Assembly (NCBI GenBank): GCA_947493585.1
Contig: CANLRI010000001.1
Location: 62,001-126,000, forward strand
Direction of reading: 5' to 3'
Length of the DNA stretch: 64,000 nucleotides
Source: an uncultured Planococcus sp.
Lineage (GTDB): Bacteria > Bacillota > Bacilli > Bacillales_A > Planococcaceae
In this document: piece after piece, positions 1 through 8,129 of the stretch
Layout of the letters: each line of letters begins with the position of its first letter
Position numbering within the stretch: position 1 is the stretch's first letter
The notes under the pieces: generated by a model
What the model saw: the letters and a program-made list of their open reading frames with translations, nothing else
Databases searched by the model: none
What the model was told of the DNA's origin: nothing
Made by a program: the position numbers and the translations under genes

Positions 1-26
1 TCATCCGGGAATCGACCACCGGCTAA
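1..26 (+). CDS. C-terminal end of a LacI-family regulator (partial)
   Basis: Only the last seven codons and a TAA are in the window, reading IRESTTG-stop in the frame that begins at base 3. An R-E-S-T ending is typical of LacI/PurR-family sugar regulators, and both the gene's position directly upstream of a sugar ABC transporter operon and the palindrome at 89-106 fit a local repressor. With so few residues this is an inference from the tail and context; the other two frames also run into stops within 110 bases. Confidence 0.5.
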
Positions 27-88
27 CGGGCTCAAACCGGCGCTTGCTTATCATGGGGATGGGAGAAAGAACGCTGGTCCCGAACATT

Positions 89-106
89 AATGTAATCGAT
101 TACATT
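89..106. promoter_or_regulatory. 18-bp palindromic LacI/CcpA-type operator
   Basis: AATGTAATCGATTACATT is a perfect 18-bp palindrome 35 bases before the start of the sugar-binding protein gene. Its core TGTAATCGATTACA matches the cre consensus TGWNANCGNTNWCA at every fixed position. It is either the operator of the LacI-family regulator ending just upstream or a CcpA site. The perfect symmetry favours a dedicated repressor, but both proteins can bind such sequences. Confidence 0.7.
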
Positions 107-140
107 TAACGGATCCATACAAAACTAAGGGGTGAATAAA

Positions 141-1121
141 GTGAAAAAACTATTGCTCATTTTATTGTCTTTCGTAACGATTTTTGGACTTGCGGCATGT
201 GGCAGCACAGAAAACGAAAGTTCGGGTTCAACGGATGAAGGTTCAGGCGATGGAGATATGACGATCGGCATTTCGCTTCCTTCGGCAACGCACGGCTGGA
301 TGGGGGCTTTGATCGATAGCGCCGAGAAACAGGCGATGGAGTTGAAGGAATCAGAAGGCATTGACTATGTCATGACCAACGCAGCAGATCCGAACAAACA
401 AGCAAATGACGTGGATGATTTGATCGCACAAGGTGTGGACGTCATCGTCATGCTGCCGATTGAATCCGCAGCATTGACTCCAGTCGGCCAGAAGATCAAA
501 GATGCAGGCATCCCGCTCGTCATCGTTGACCGCGAACTGGAAAACGATGCAGCGACAGTGGTCGTCAAAGGGGATAACGAAGGAATCGGCGTCAATGCCG
601 GCAAATACTTCGTCGAGCAATTGAATGGCGAAGGGAAAATCGTCGAAATCACGGGGCCGCCGAGTTCAGTAACGGAACAGCGTGGAGCCGGATTTAAAGA
701 AGCAGTTGAAGGACAAGAAGGCATGGAAATCATCGCTTCACAAAGCGGCGACTTTTCCACTGAGAAATCATTGGAAGTCATGCAGAACATTTTGCAGGCC
801 AACCCTGAAATCGATGCCGTTTTCACTCAAGATGATGGCATGGCATTAGGCGTCATGCAGGCCATTAAAGAAGCAGGCCGCACGGATATCCAATTCGTCA
901 CAGGGGCAGGCGGCGCGAAAGGCGTGTTCGAAGACATCCAAAACGACGGGCTGATGAAAGCGACGTTCCTGTATTCACCGACGATGGTCGAAGATGCGGT
1001 GACGATCGCTGGCGATTTGGCGCAAGGCGAGGAACCGGCTGAATCGATGGTCGTCAAGGAAGCGACGCAAGTGACCAAAGAAAACGTGGATGAGTATTAC
1101 GATCCGGAATCGAAATTCTAA
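141..1121 (+). CDS. Sugar ABC transporter substrate-binding lipoprotein
   Basis: Captures a sugar or polyol outside the membrane and delivers it to the transporter encoded by the next two genes. The first 20 residues form a lipoprotein signal ending in the lipobox LAAC, followed by a Ser/Glu/Gly linker. The mature part opens with TIGISLPSATHGW and has the layout and length (326 aa) of the RbsB/Peripla_BP_4 family. The GTG at 141 is preferred because AAGGGG at 127-132 sits 8 nt upstream, whereas the in-frame GTG at 132 overlaps that Shine-Dalgarno. The ligand cannot be read from the sequence; ribose, galactose and inositol binders all share this fold. Confidence 0.9.
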   Translation: MKKLLLILLSFVTIFGLAACGSTENESSGSTDEGSGDGDMTIGISLPSATHGWMGALIDSAEKQAMELKESEGIDYVMTNAADPNKQANDVDDLIAQGVDVIVMLPIESAALTPVGQKIKDAGIPLVIVDRELENDAATVVVKGDNEGIGVNAGKYFVEQLNGEGKIVEITGPPSSVTEQRGAGFKEAVEGQEGMEIIASQSGDFSTEKSLEVMQNILQANPEIDAVFTQDDGMALGVMQAIKEAGRTDIQFVTGAGGAKGVFEDIQNDGLMKATFLYSPTMVEDAVTIAGDLAQGEEPAESMVVKEATQVTKENVDEYYDPESKF

Positions 1122-1131
1122 GCCAATAGCC

Positions 1132-1160
1132 GGGAAATGCAGTGGAGCCATTGCATTTCC
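1132..1160 (+). terminator. Intercistronic hairpin after the binding-protein gene
   Basis: GGAAATGCA and TGCATTTCC form a 9-bp stem with a 10-nt loop, followed by the weak pyrimidine tract TCTTTTCC. It lies between the binding-protein gene and the ATPase gene. It probably acts as a leaky terminator or mRNA stabiliser that keeps the binding protein more abundant than the transporter. Confidence 0.5.
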
Positions 1161-1185
1161 TCTTTTCCTATAAGGAGGTTAAGAC

Positions 1186-2700
1186 ATGACTTCGCAGCCT
1201 TTCGTGGCGATGAACCAAATCGAGAAATCATTTAACGGCGTCCCGGTTTTAAAGAAAGTGACGCTGGAAGTGGAAAAAGGGGAGATTCATGCCTTGCTTG
1301 GGGAAAACGGCGCCGGCAAATCGACGCTGATGAATATTTTAGGCGGCGTCCACCAACCGGACAGCGGGCAGATCTTCATTGAAGGCAAACAAGTAACTAT
1401 GGCGAACCCGCACATTTCCCAGACGCATGGCATCAGCTTTATCCATCAGGAATTGAATATGGTCGGCGATTTGAAAGTGTATGAAAACATGTTTCTAGGT
1501 TCAGAAATTCGCAACAAGGCCGGATTTTTGAACGTGGAAGAAATGTGTCGCCAAACGCGTGAGATCTTGGCGGAACTGGGCGTGTTTCTCAATCCGAAAG
1601 AATATGTGCGCAATCTCGCCACGTCCTATAAGCAATTGATCGAGATTTCCAAAGCACTGCTGCATAAATCACAGCTCATCATCATGGATGAGCCGACGAC
1701 ATCGCTCGCGGAACATGAAGTGGGCCGGCTGTTCGAATTGATGCGCAACTTGAAGAAATCCGGCGTGTCGATCATTTATATTTCCCATAAATTAAAGGAA
1801 ATCCAAGCGGTATGCGATCGCTACACCGTGCTGCGCGACGGCCAGTTAGTGAAGACGGATGACATGCAGAGCGGGAATTTAGAGGAAATCACCAAGCTGA
1901 TGGTCGGCAAAGCAATTTCACAGGAGCGCTTTGTCCATGAGCACGAATTCGGCGAGATGGCACTGGAAGTCGAGCGCTTAAGCAGCCCCGGTTTATTCAA
2001 GGATATCGATTTCACGGTCCGAAAAGGCCAGATTGTCGGATTTACAGGACTTGCAGGAGACGGCCGGACGGAGCTGTTTGAAAGTTTATTCGGCTACCGC
2101 AAAAAATACACGGGCACCATCAAAGTGAAAGGCAAAGCGATGAAAATCACCCATCCGCGAACGGCATTGCAAGCGGGCATGGGCTATGTGCCGAAAGACC
2201 GCAAAGAAAATGCCATCATCAAAGATTTGAGCGTTGTCCACAATATGAGCTTGTCATCGATGGGCAATTTTGAGCGATGGGGCTTTATTCAAGACAAGCG
2301 GGAGCTGGAAAAGTTCAGCAACTATGAAAAAACCTTGAATATCAAAGTGGCCAATCCGCGCATCACCATCGACAAATTGAGCGGCGGCAACCAGCAAAAA
2401 GTAATCATCGCCAAATGGCTCGAAGCGGATACCGATATCCTGATTTTCGACAACCCGACACAAGGTATCGATGTCGGCGCCAAGCAGGAAATCTATCAGG
2501 AGATCCTCGAACTCGCCAAACTTGGCAAAGCGATTATCATCCTGTCATCAGAAGCCCCTGAAGTGTTGCGCATATGCCACGTCATCAATGTCATGTACCA
2601 CGGGGAAATCACGGCCAGGTTTATGAGCGATGAGACAAACGAAGAAGAAATCATGCATTATGCCACAGGCGCGAAAAGGGAGGGAGAGCACATTGGATAA
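1186..2700 (+). CDS. Sugar ABC transporter ATPase, two-domain RbsA/MglA type
   Basis: Hydrolyses ATP to power sugar import, on the cytoplasmic face of the permease encoded next. It has two fused nucleotide-binding domains in 504 aa, the usual size for this family. The N-terminal domain has Walker A GENGAGKST (around residue 37) and Walker B LIIMDEPT. The C-terminal domain has the degenerate Walker A GLAGDGRTE, the signature LSGGNQQK and the DNPTQGIDVGAK motif characteristic of RbsA, MglA and XylG. AAGGAGG lies 7-8 nt before ATG 1186. Its 3' end overlaps the permease start by 8 nt, so translation is probably coupled. Confidence 0.95.
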   Translation: MTSQPFVAMNQIEKSFNGVPVLKKVTLEVEKGEIHALLGENGAGKSTLMNILGGVHQPDSGQIFIEGKQVTMANPHISQTHGISFIHQELNMVGDLKVYENMFLGSEIRNKAGFLNVEEMCRQTREILAELGVFLNPKEYVRNLATSYKQLIEISKALLHKSQLIIMDEPTTSLAEHEVGRLFELMRNLKKSGVSIIYISHKLKEIQAVCDRYTVLRDGQLVKTDDMQSGNLEEITKLMVGKAISQERFVHEHEFGEMALEVERLSSPGLFKDIDFTVRKGQIVGFTGLAGDGRTELFESLFGYRKKYTGTIKVKGKAMKITHPRTALQAGMGYVPKDRKENAIIKDLSVVHNMSLSSMGNFERWGFIQDKRELEKFSNYEKTLNIKVANPRITIDKLSGGNQQKVIIAKWLEADTDILIFDNPTQGIDVGAKQEIYQEILELAKLGKAIIILSSEAPEVLRICHVINVMYHGEITARFMSDETNEEEIMHYATGAKREGEHIG

Positions 2701-3667
2701 TATCAACACAAAGGAATACAGCCCTGAATCTCCAAGCATGAAAAGCAGGCTGTCCTGGCTATGGTCGGAATACAGCGTCATCATTGCGTTCATCATCATT
2801 TTCATCGCTGCTTCCGTGATGAATCCGAGGTTTCTCGATATCAACAACCAATTGAACATCCTCATGCAAGTGTCGATCATCGGCATCATTGCGCTGGGGA
2901 TGACGGTCGTCATGCTGTCAGGCGGCATCGATTTATCGGTCGGCTCTGTCCTGGCGCTCGCCGGCGTCATTTCCGTCTTGGCATTGAACGCATCCGGCAG
3001 CATTTTAATCGGCGTGTTCACGGCCTTATTGGTCGGGGCGTTCGCCGGATTCCTGAATGGCCTGATGGTTGCGAAAGGCAGGATCGCGTCGTTTATCGCC
3101 ACACTCGGCATGATGGCCGCGGCCCGTTCGATCGCACTGTATATTGCAGAAGGCGGCAGCGTCTCGGGCGAAGTGAGCGGATTCACCGCCATCGCCAATA
3201 ACAATGTATGGATTTTTGATTTGCCGGTGCTCATTTTCTTCGCCATGGCGGTGCTGATTTATATCGTCATGCACAAAACGCGGTTCGGCAGGTACGTCTA
3301 TGCGCTCGGGTCGAATGAAAAAGCGGCGATGCTGTCCGCTATCCGTGTGGACCGCATCAAGATCGGCGTCTATACGCTGATCGGGACGCTGGTCGGCGTT
3401 GCGGCGGTCATTGAAACGTCACGGTTGAACTCGATTTCGTCTTCAAGTTCAGGCGCGCAATATGAACTTGACGCCATTGCGGCCGTTATCATCGGCGGCA
3501 CGCGCATGACAGGCGGGCGCGGTAAAATCATCGGCACGATTTTCGGTATCTTGATCTTGGGCATCCTCAACAATATGATGAACTTGATGAATGTTTCGCC
3601 CCATCTGCAGGGCTTTGTCAAAGGCTTGATCATCATCATTGCCGTCGTGTTCCAAAAAAGAGAATAG
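2693..3667 (+). CDS. Sugar ABC transporter permease (RbsC/AraH family)
   Basis: Integral membrane channel subunit of the sugar importer. Most of its 324 residues are hydrophobic helices; the motifs GGIDLSVGSVLAL and GGTRMTGGRGKIIGT are typical of BPD_transp_2 permeases such as RbsC. I place the start at TTG 2693 because AGGGAGG at 2680-2686 precedes it and the protein then begins with a short polar segment before the first helix. The longer in-frame reading from 2630 lies wholly within the ATPase gene and lacks a ribosome binding site. It overlaps the ATPase gene by 8 nt. Confidence 0.9.
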   Translation: MDNINTKEYSPESPSMKSRLSWLWSEYSVIIAFIIIFIAASVMNPRFLDINNQLNILMQVSIIGIIALGMTVVMLSGGIDLSVGSVLALAGVISVLALNASGSILIGVFTALLVGAFAGFLNGLMVAKGRIASFIATLGMMAAARSIALYIAEGGSVSGEVSGFTAIANNNVWIFDLPVLIFFAMAVLIYIVMHKTRFGRYVYALGSNEKAAMLSAIRVDRIKIGVYTLIGTLVGVAAVIETSRLNSISSSSSGAQYELDAIAAVIIGGTRMTGGRGKIIGTIFGILILGILNNMMNLMNVSPHLQGFVKGLIIIIAVVFQKRE

Positions 3668-3678
3668 GAGGAGATCGC

Positions 3679-4737
3679 ATGGGCATCAAAGTAGGCATCA
3701 TTGGCTGCGGGGCCATTACGAAAATGCGCCACGCGCCGGAATATACAGCGAATCCATATGTAGATGAAATCGTCTTTTACGACCGCAATCTCCATCGTTC
3801 CGAAGCGATGGTCGAGTTGTTCGGGGGCCGGAATGTGGAAAGTGTCGAGGAATTGTTCAACGATCCCGACATCACAGCCATCAGTGACTGCTCGTCGAAT
3901 GAACACCATCATTTATTCTCGACACAAGCATTATTGAGCGGCAAGCACGTGCTGTGCGAAAAACCGATTTCCTTAACGATTGAACATGCCAAGGAAATTT
4001 TGGCGGCACAGAAAAAGTCCGGAAAGAAACTGATGGTCGACCACAATCAGCGGTTTACGCGCGCGCATCAAAAAGCACGCGAAATCCTGGACAGCGGAGA
4101 GCTCGGGAAAGTCTTGACCTTCCGCACCGCTTTCGGGCATTCAGGCCCAGAATCCTGGGGCATCAATAAAACGAAATCGACATGGTTCTTCAAGAAGGAG
4201 CGCTCGGGCTTCGGTGTCGGCGGCGACCTCGGCATCCATAAAATTGATTTGTTGCATTACCTGCTCGATGATGAAATCGTTCAAGTGAGCGCCTTTCAGG
4301 GAGCTTTACACAAAACGGATGAAAACGACGAGCCGATTGAAGTATGCGACAATCTCGTGTGCAGCCTGGCGACCGAAAAAGGGCGTCTCGGGAACGCCGC
4401 CTTCTCCTGGACCTATTACGGGGAAGAGGACAACAGCACTGTTGTTTATTGCGAGAAAGGCATCATGAAAATCTACCACGACGACGAGTATCAGCTGGAA
4501 CTCATCATGGAATCCGGCGAGAAAGTGAACTACCAGCTGGAAGCGATCCAAACGAATGATAACCAGACTCCGAGCGGCGTCATTGATGCGTTCGTCGATT
4601 CGATACGCCTGGACCAGGAACCGATCGTCACGGGAGAAGATGCATTGAAATCACTGAAAGTCATTTTGGGCATCATGGAAGCAGCCGAAACGAAGCAAGT
4701 TGTCACCATCGAAAAAGAGTCTCTCCTTTATCAATAA
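3679..4737 (+). CDS. Gfo/Idh/MocA-family NAD(P)-dependent oxidoreductase
   Basis: Predicted cytoplasmic dehydrogenase for a sugar, inositol or sugar derivative, 352 aa. The N-terminal Rossmann fold shows GIIGCGAITKM (residues 6-16), and the family marker CEKPISL is present near residue 95 (the EKP lysine is catalytic in relatives). A C-terminal alpha/beta substrate domain follows. AGGAGGAG precedes ATG 3679, and only 11 nt separate it from the permease gene, so it is the last gene of the transporter operon and probably acts on the imported compound. The exact substrate is unknown; the family is broad. Confidence 0.88.
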   Translation: MGIKVGIIGCGAITKMRHAPEYTANPYVDEIVFYDRNLHRSEAMVELFGGRNVESVEELFNDPDITAISDCSSNEHHHLFSTQALLSGKHVLCEKPISLTIEHAKEILAAQKKSGKKLMVDHNQRFTRAHQKAREILDSGELGKVLTFRTAFGHSGPESWGINKTKSTWFFKKERSGFGVGGDLGIHKIDLLHYLLDDEIVQVSAFQGALHKTDENDEPIEVCDNLVCSLATEKGRLGNAAFSWTYYGEEDNSTVVYCEKGIMKIYHDDEYQLELIMESGEKVNYQLEAIQTNDNQTPSGVIDAFVDSIRLDQEPIVTGEDALKSLKVILGIMEAAETKQVVTIEKESLLYQ

Positions 4738-4750
4738 GGAGAGACTCTTT
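4714..4750. terminator. Terminator of the sugar operon, overlapping the stop codon
   Basis: AAAGAGTCTCTCCTT and AAGGAGAGACTCTTT form a perfect 15-bp stem around a 7-nt loop that contains the TAA of the oxidoreductase gene. The coding end and the hairpin share sequence. Confidence 0.8.
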
Positions 4751-4778
4751 AGTTTGTCGAGAAAGTTAAGAAGCCGTA

Positions 4779-4876
4779 TTTTCCGAAGCTTATCGCTCGC
4801 TTTCCGTGGGCTCGCGTCCAAGCCTCCTCAGTCGCTGTGCTCCTTGCGGGGTCTCGGTCGTCTCGCTGATCCACAG
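4779..4876 (-). repeat. 98-bp intergenic repeat, copy 1
   Basis: The reverse complement of this stretch matches 46947-47044 at 92 of 98 positions with no gap. It lies between the convergent oxidoreductase and sarcosine oxidase genes and has no credible ORF. It contains the GC-rich blocks AGCCTCCTCAGTCGCT and GTCTCGGTCGTCTCGCTG. The style resembles the short non-coding intergenic repeats found in many copies in Bacillaceae/Planococcaceae genomes; this family statement is from memory, not a search. Confidence 0.85.
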
Positions 4877-4998
4877 GAGTCGAGCAAACGCTTCTCCAAA
4901 TACTTAGGTAGAACATTGATCTTAAAATGTAGAATAAGTGATTTTCTTTTTATGCATAGTGAATCACTAATTTCTTCAACACTCTTCTTTCATTTCGC

Positions 4999-6138
4999 TC
5001 ATGGTTTGAAACGGTTGAGTGAGAAGGGGGCGATATCGAATTCGGTGTGGCCGTCTGTTGCCAATTGGCTTAACACTTCGCCCATGACGCTGCCGAATTT
5101 AAAGCCGTGGCCGGTAAAGCCGCAGGCGAAAATGACGTGCTCGTTGTCCGGATGGCGGTCAATGATGAAGTTATGGTCGTCGGAGACGGTGTATAAACAG
5201 GTTTTGCCTTGTTTCAATTGTCCGCTCGCTTGCGGCATATACAGGTCTAGGAATCTTCTTAAGTCGCCTTCATCGAATTCATACTCACCAAAGTTCTGGG
5301 TTTGTTCGTCCGGGTCGATTGGCTGCCCGCCATCCGAGCGTCCGACTTTTACGCCAGCGCCGTCGATGCTCGGGAAGCCGTAGAACATCATCTCGGGGCC
5401 TTCCACAAAAAAACCGGGGAATTGATCGGCATTGTACATCTCCGGGGCTTCAAACCAACCCACGGCTTTACGCGTCGGTTGGATCGGCAGTTGCAGGTCT
5501 GGCAGCAATTTCTTCGCCCAAGCTCCAGCGGTGACAATCACTTTTTCAGCATAGAAAATACCTTGCGCGGTCGAGATTTTCACACGGTTCCCATCCTGAA
5601 TATCGATGTGCTGGACGGGTGTATTCGGTAAGTAGTGTGTGCCGTTTTCGAGCGCCAGTTTCTTATAGGCGCGGATGGCATTTTCGCTGTACAACACGCC
5701 TGCCTGTTCCTCGAAGCAGCCGATGAAATGCTCGGGCACTGTGAAGCCCGGCCATCTGTCCTGGATGGCGCCACTGCTCAATATTTCGAGCGGCAAGCCG
5801 TAGCTGTTGGCGGCTGCAATGCTTTCCAAGAGAAAAGGGGAGTCTTCCGGTCCGAGCCCGATAACACCGGTTTTTTCGAATACCTTATAGCCGGTTTGCT
5901 TCTCCAAGTCTTCCCATAATTGCTGCGCGCGCAACACTAACCTAACGTAATGCCTGCCTTCCCCGTAAGCATGGCGGATCAATCTCGTATCTCCGTGATG
6001 GCTGCCGTTCGCATGGGGCGGGTCGAATGCATCGATCACCAACGTCTTCTTGCCTTGCTGTGCCAAAAAGGCGCCGGCTGCCATGCCCATCGTGCCGGCA
6101 CCGACGATGGCGACATCAAAAACAGTTTCCTCACTCAT
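4999..6138 (-). CDS. soxA: Monomeric sarcosine oxidase (SoxA/MSOX family)
   Basis: FAD-dependent amine oxidase that oxidatively demethylates sarcosine (or a related N-methyl amino acid) to glycine, formaldehyde and H2O2. The 379-aa protein opens with the FAD-binding motif IVGAGTMGMAAG (residues 11-22). Lys264 (AGVKVGRSDGG) and Cys314 (KTCLYT) sit almost exactly where MSOX has its oxygen-activating lysine and its cysteine for covalent flavin (265 and 315), and the ACGFTGHGFKFG motif follows. The start is the internal ATG at 6138, since GGAGTG lies 8-9 nt before it; the longer reading to 6171 lacks a ribosome site. It is divergent from the SAM-riboswitch unit. N-methyltryptophan oxidase is an alternative. 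Confidence 0.85.
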   Translation of the reverse strand: MSEETVFDVAIVGAGTMGMAAGAFLAQQGKKTLVIDAFDPPHANGSHHGDTRLIRHAYGEGRHYVRLVLRAQQLWEDLEKQTGYKVFEKTGVIGLGPEDSPFLLESIAAANSYGLPLEILSSGAIQDRWPGFTVPEHFIGCFEEQAGVLYSENAIRAYKKLALENGTHYLPNTPVQHIDIQDGNRVKISTAQGIFYAEKVIVTAGAWAKKLLPDLQLPIQPTRKAVGWFEAPEMYNADQFPGFFVEGPEMMFYGFPSIDGAGVKVGRSDGGQPIDPDEQTQNFGEYEFDEGDLRRFLDLYMPQASGQLKQGKTCLYTVSDDHNFIIDRHPDNEHVIFACGFTGHGFKFGSVMGEVLSQLATDGHTEFDIAPFSLNRFKP

Positions 6139-6290
6139 CTTGTGTTCACTCCGCTCTTGTATTGGATGCATGCCGCCCAGTGGAAACCCGGCAGCAATGG
6201 AATATTAAATTGATGGTATGCAATACGGCAGTCTTTGTCAATTTCCTCCTGAATTTTTATGCGAAATTTTGATTTATTTTCAAAAAGGGT

Positions 6291-6319
6291 TTGACAGCAG
6301 GGGCTATCTCAAATACTAT
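6291..6319 (+). promoter_or_regulatory. Sigma-A promoter of the first SAM-riboswitch operon
   Basis: TTGACA at 6291-6296 and TACTAT at 6314-6319 are separated by exactly 17 nt, about 28 nt before the riboswitch begins. Confidence 0.8.
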
Positions 6320-6346
6320 CGTTAATATGTTAAAAAAATTAAATAA

Positions 6347-6448
6347 CTTATCCAGAGAGACTGAGGGACAGGCCCTATGACGTCCAGCAACCATCATGTT
6401 CATGAGAGGTGCTAATTCCTGCAGGATGTGTTCATTCTGAGAGATAAG
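6347..6448 (+). promoter_or_regulatory. SAM-I (S-box) riboswitch 1
   Basis: The strand shows S-box landmarks in order: P1 5' strand CTTATC, GAGGGACAGGCCC, GCAACC, AGGTGCTAATTCC and P1 3' strand GATAAG. When SAM is plentiful the aptamer should allow the terminator at 6459-6487 to form and shut off the transporter-methyltransferase operon downstream. The identity of the class rests on conserved primary sequence and is very strong. Confidence 0.95.
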
Positions 6449-6458
6449 AAATTGGTCG

Positions 6459-6487
6459 AAGCCTCTTTCCTATTGAAAGAGGCTTTT
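6459..6487 (+). terminator. Riboswitch-controlled terminator 1
   Basis: AAGCCTCTTTC and GAAAGAGGCTT pair across a short loop and run into TTTTTT. It lies 10 nt after the S-box P1, the standard expression platform of an OFF switch. Confidence 0.9.
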
Positions 6488-6572
6488 TTGCATCCAAAAG
6501 GAGGGCAGGCGCTTTACACAAGGCGGAAAGTCCAGCCCTATCATAAAAAATTACACAACCAAAGGAGCTTGA

Positions 6573-7388
6573 ATGATGAAAAGAAACGCTTATGTATTCG
6601 CAACTGCCTGTTTAGTAGGTCTTGCCGGAACACTTGCCGGCTGTTCATCGGAAGAGACGGCAAATGCTGACGGAGAGCAAGTGATCCGCGTCGGAACGCA
6701 AAACGACTATCCGCCTTTCGCTTTTGCGGATGACGCCAATCAGCTGACGGGCTACGACGTGGACATGATGAAGGCCGTCGATGAACAATTGGACGGCTAT
6801 ACGTTCGAATACGTCGCCGTGCCTTGGGACAGCATGTTCCTTGCACTCGAGTCGAATAAAATTCAGGCCATCGCTGACCAAGTAGCGAAAACGCCGGAAC
6901 GCCAGGAAAAGTATTTGTTCACCGATGAATCGTATTTCGCAGCGGAAACGGTCATTGCAGTGAAGGAAGGCCGTGAAGATATTCAAACGATTGAAGATTT
7001 AGAAGGTAAAGCGGTCGGGGCGTTGGCAGGTGATTCCTATACCTTATTGCTTGAGGAATACAATGAGACGGCTGATGAGCCGATCGAATTGAAATACAGT
7101 GAAAGCGGCAACCCATCGGAAATTCTGCAGGATGTGCAGAACGGCCGCGTCGACGCATACGTCAATGACCCGATCATGATGAACGCAGTACTGGAAAAGA
7201 ATGAACTCGGCGTGGAGATTGTCGGGCAGCCTTTGGTCAATGACGATATGGGCATCGTCTTGAAAGACGAAGAAAAAGGCGAAGAGTTGAAAGCTTTGAT
7301 CGACCCGATCTTGAAACAGTTGAAAGAAGACGGCACTTTGTCCGAACTGTCCGAGAAATGGACCGGCGGCGACTACATCCCTGAATAA
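6573..7388 (+). CDS. Polar amino acid ABC transporter substrate-binding lipoprotein
   Basis: Binds an amino acid-like ligand outside the cell for the importer encoded next. The 271-aa protein has a lipoprotein signal ending in LAGC, then VIRVGTQNDYPPFAFAD (residues 29-45), the usual opening of the SBP_bac_3 (HisJ/TcyA) family. AAAGGAG at 6561-6567 serves ATG 6573 or ATG 6576; both give the same mature protein. Control by a SAM riboswitch and linkage to a homocysteine S-methyltransferase suggest a sulfur ligand such as methionine, S-methylmethionine or cystine. That assignment is inference from context. Confidence 0.88.
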   Translation: MMKRNAYVFATACLVGLAGTLAGCSSEETANADGEQVIRVGTQNDYPPFAFADDANQLTGYDVDMMKAVDEQLDGYTFEYVAVPWDSMFLALESNKIQAIADQVAKTPERQEKYLFTDESYFAAETVIAVKEGREDIQTIEDLEGKAVGALAGDSYTLLLEEYNETADEPIELKYSESGNPSEILQDVQNGRVDAYVNDPIMMNAVLEKNELGVEIVGQPLVNDDMGIVLKDEEKGEELKALIDPILKQLKEDGTLSELSEKWTGGDYIPE

Positions 7389-7409
7389 GCTAGCGGAAGG
7401 ACAGAGACA

Positions 7410-8129
7410 ATGGAAAATTTACTGGACTTGAATTTCTTGATCGAGAGCTTTCCTGCCATTATTTCCAGGCTGCCAGTCACGATCGGCATAGCAGTCGGCT
7501 CGCTGCTATTGAGTCTGGTCATCGGCGTGGCTGCGGCATTAATCAAAATCTACAAAGTGCCTGTGCTCAGGGTCATCACGTCGATCTATATTTCCTTTAT
7601 CCGGGGGACGCCGTTATTGGTGCAGATTTACCTGGTGTTTTACGGGATTCCGAAAATCATTTATTTTCTCCAGAGTGAATACGGATGGCTTCAGTCAGCG
7701 GACGTCAATAGCATCGCACCGGAATTCTATGCCTTGATGGCCTTTTCCATCAATTTAGGCGCGTATTTATCCGAGACGATCCGTTCGGCGATCGAATCGG
7801 TCGACCGCGGGCAGTTCGAAGCCGCCAAAGCGATCGGCATGACGCCTGTGCAGATGATGCTGAAGATCGTCTTCCCGCAGGCCTTGACGGTAGCGATCCC
7901 GAACCTCGGCAATATGTTCATCAGCACGATCAAAGACACCTCGCTCGTGTTTATCATCGGCGTCATCGATATCATGGGGCAGGCAAAAATCCTCGGCTCC
8001 CGTGGCTTGGCGTTCTTTGAAGTGTATATCGCCGTCTCGATCGTCTATTGGATCTTATGCATTGCCGTCGAGCGCTTATTGGTGAAGATCGAGAAGCGTG
8101 CACGCAGATATGAAAGAGGGATTGCCTGA
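7410..8129 (+). CDS. Polar amino acid ABC transporter permease
   Basis: Membrane subunit of the riboswitch-controlled amino acid importer, 239 aa with about five helices. It carries the HisM/TcyB-type motifs SFIRGTPLLVQI near residue 63 and the EAA loop FEAAKAIGMTPVQMMLKIVFPQA around residues 137-160, which docks the ATPase. GGAAGGA at 7395-7401 lies 8 nt before ATG. Its TGA overlaps the ATG of the ATPase gene by one base. There is one permease gene, so the channel is expected to be a homodimer. Confidence 0.92.
   Translation: MENLLDLNFLIESFPAIISRLPVTIGIAVGSLLLSLVIGVAAALIKIYKVPVLRVITSIYISFIRGTPLLVQIYLVFYGIPKIIYFLQSEYGWLQSADVNSIAPEFYALMAFSINLGAYLSETIRSAIESVDRGQFEAAKAIGMTPVQMMLKIVFPQALTVAIPNLGNMFISTIKDTSLVFIIGVIDIMGQAKILGSRGLAFFEVYIAVSIVYWILCIAVERLLVKIEKRARRYERGIA

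Noticed and set aside
4700..5383. Long plus-strand ORF across the repeat and the end of soxA
   Set aside because: It starts inside the oxidoreductase gene, runs through a terminator and a repeat, and is antisense to soxA.
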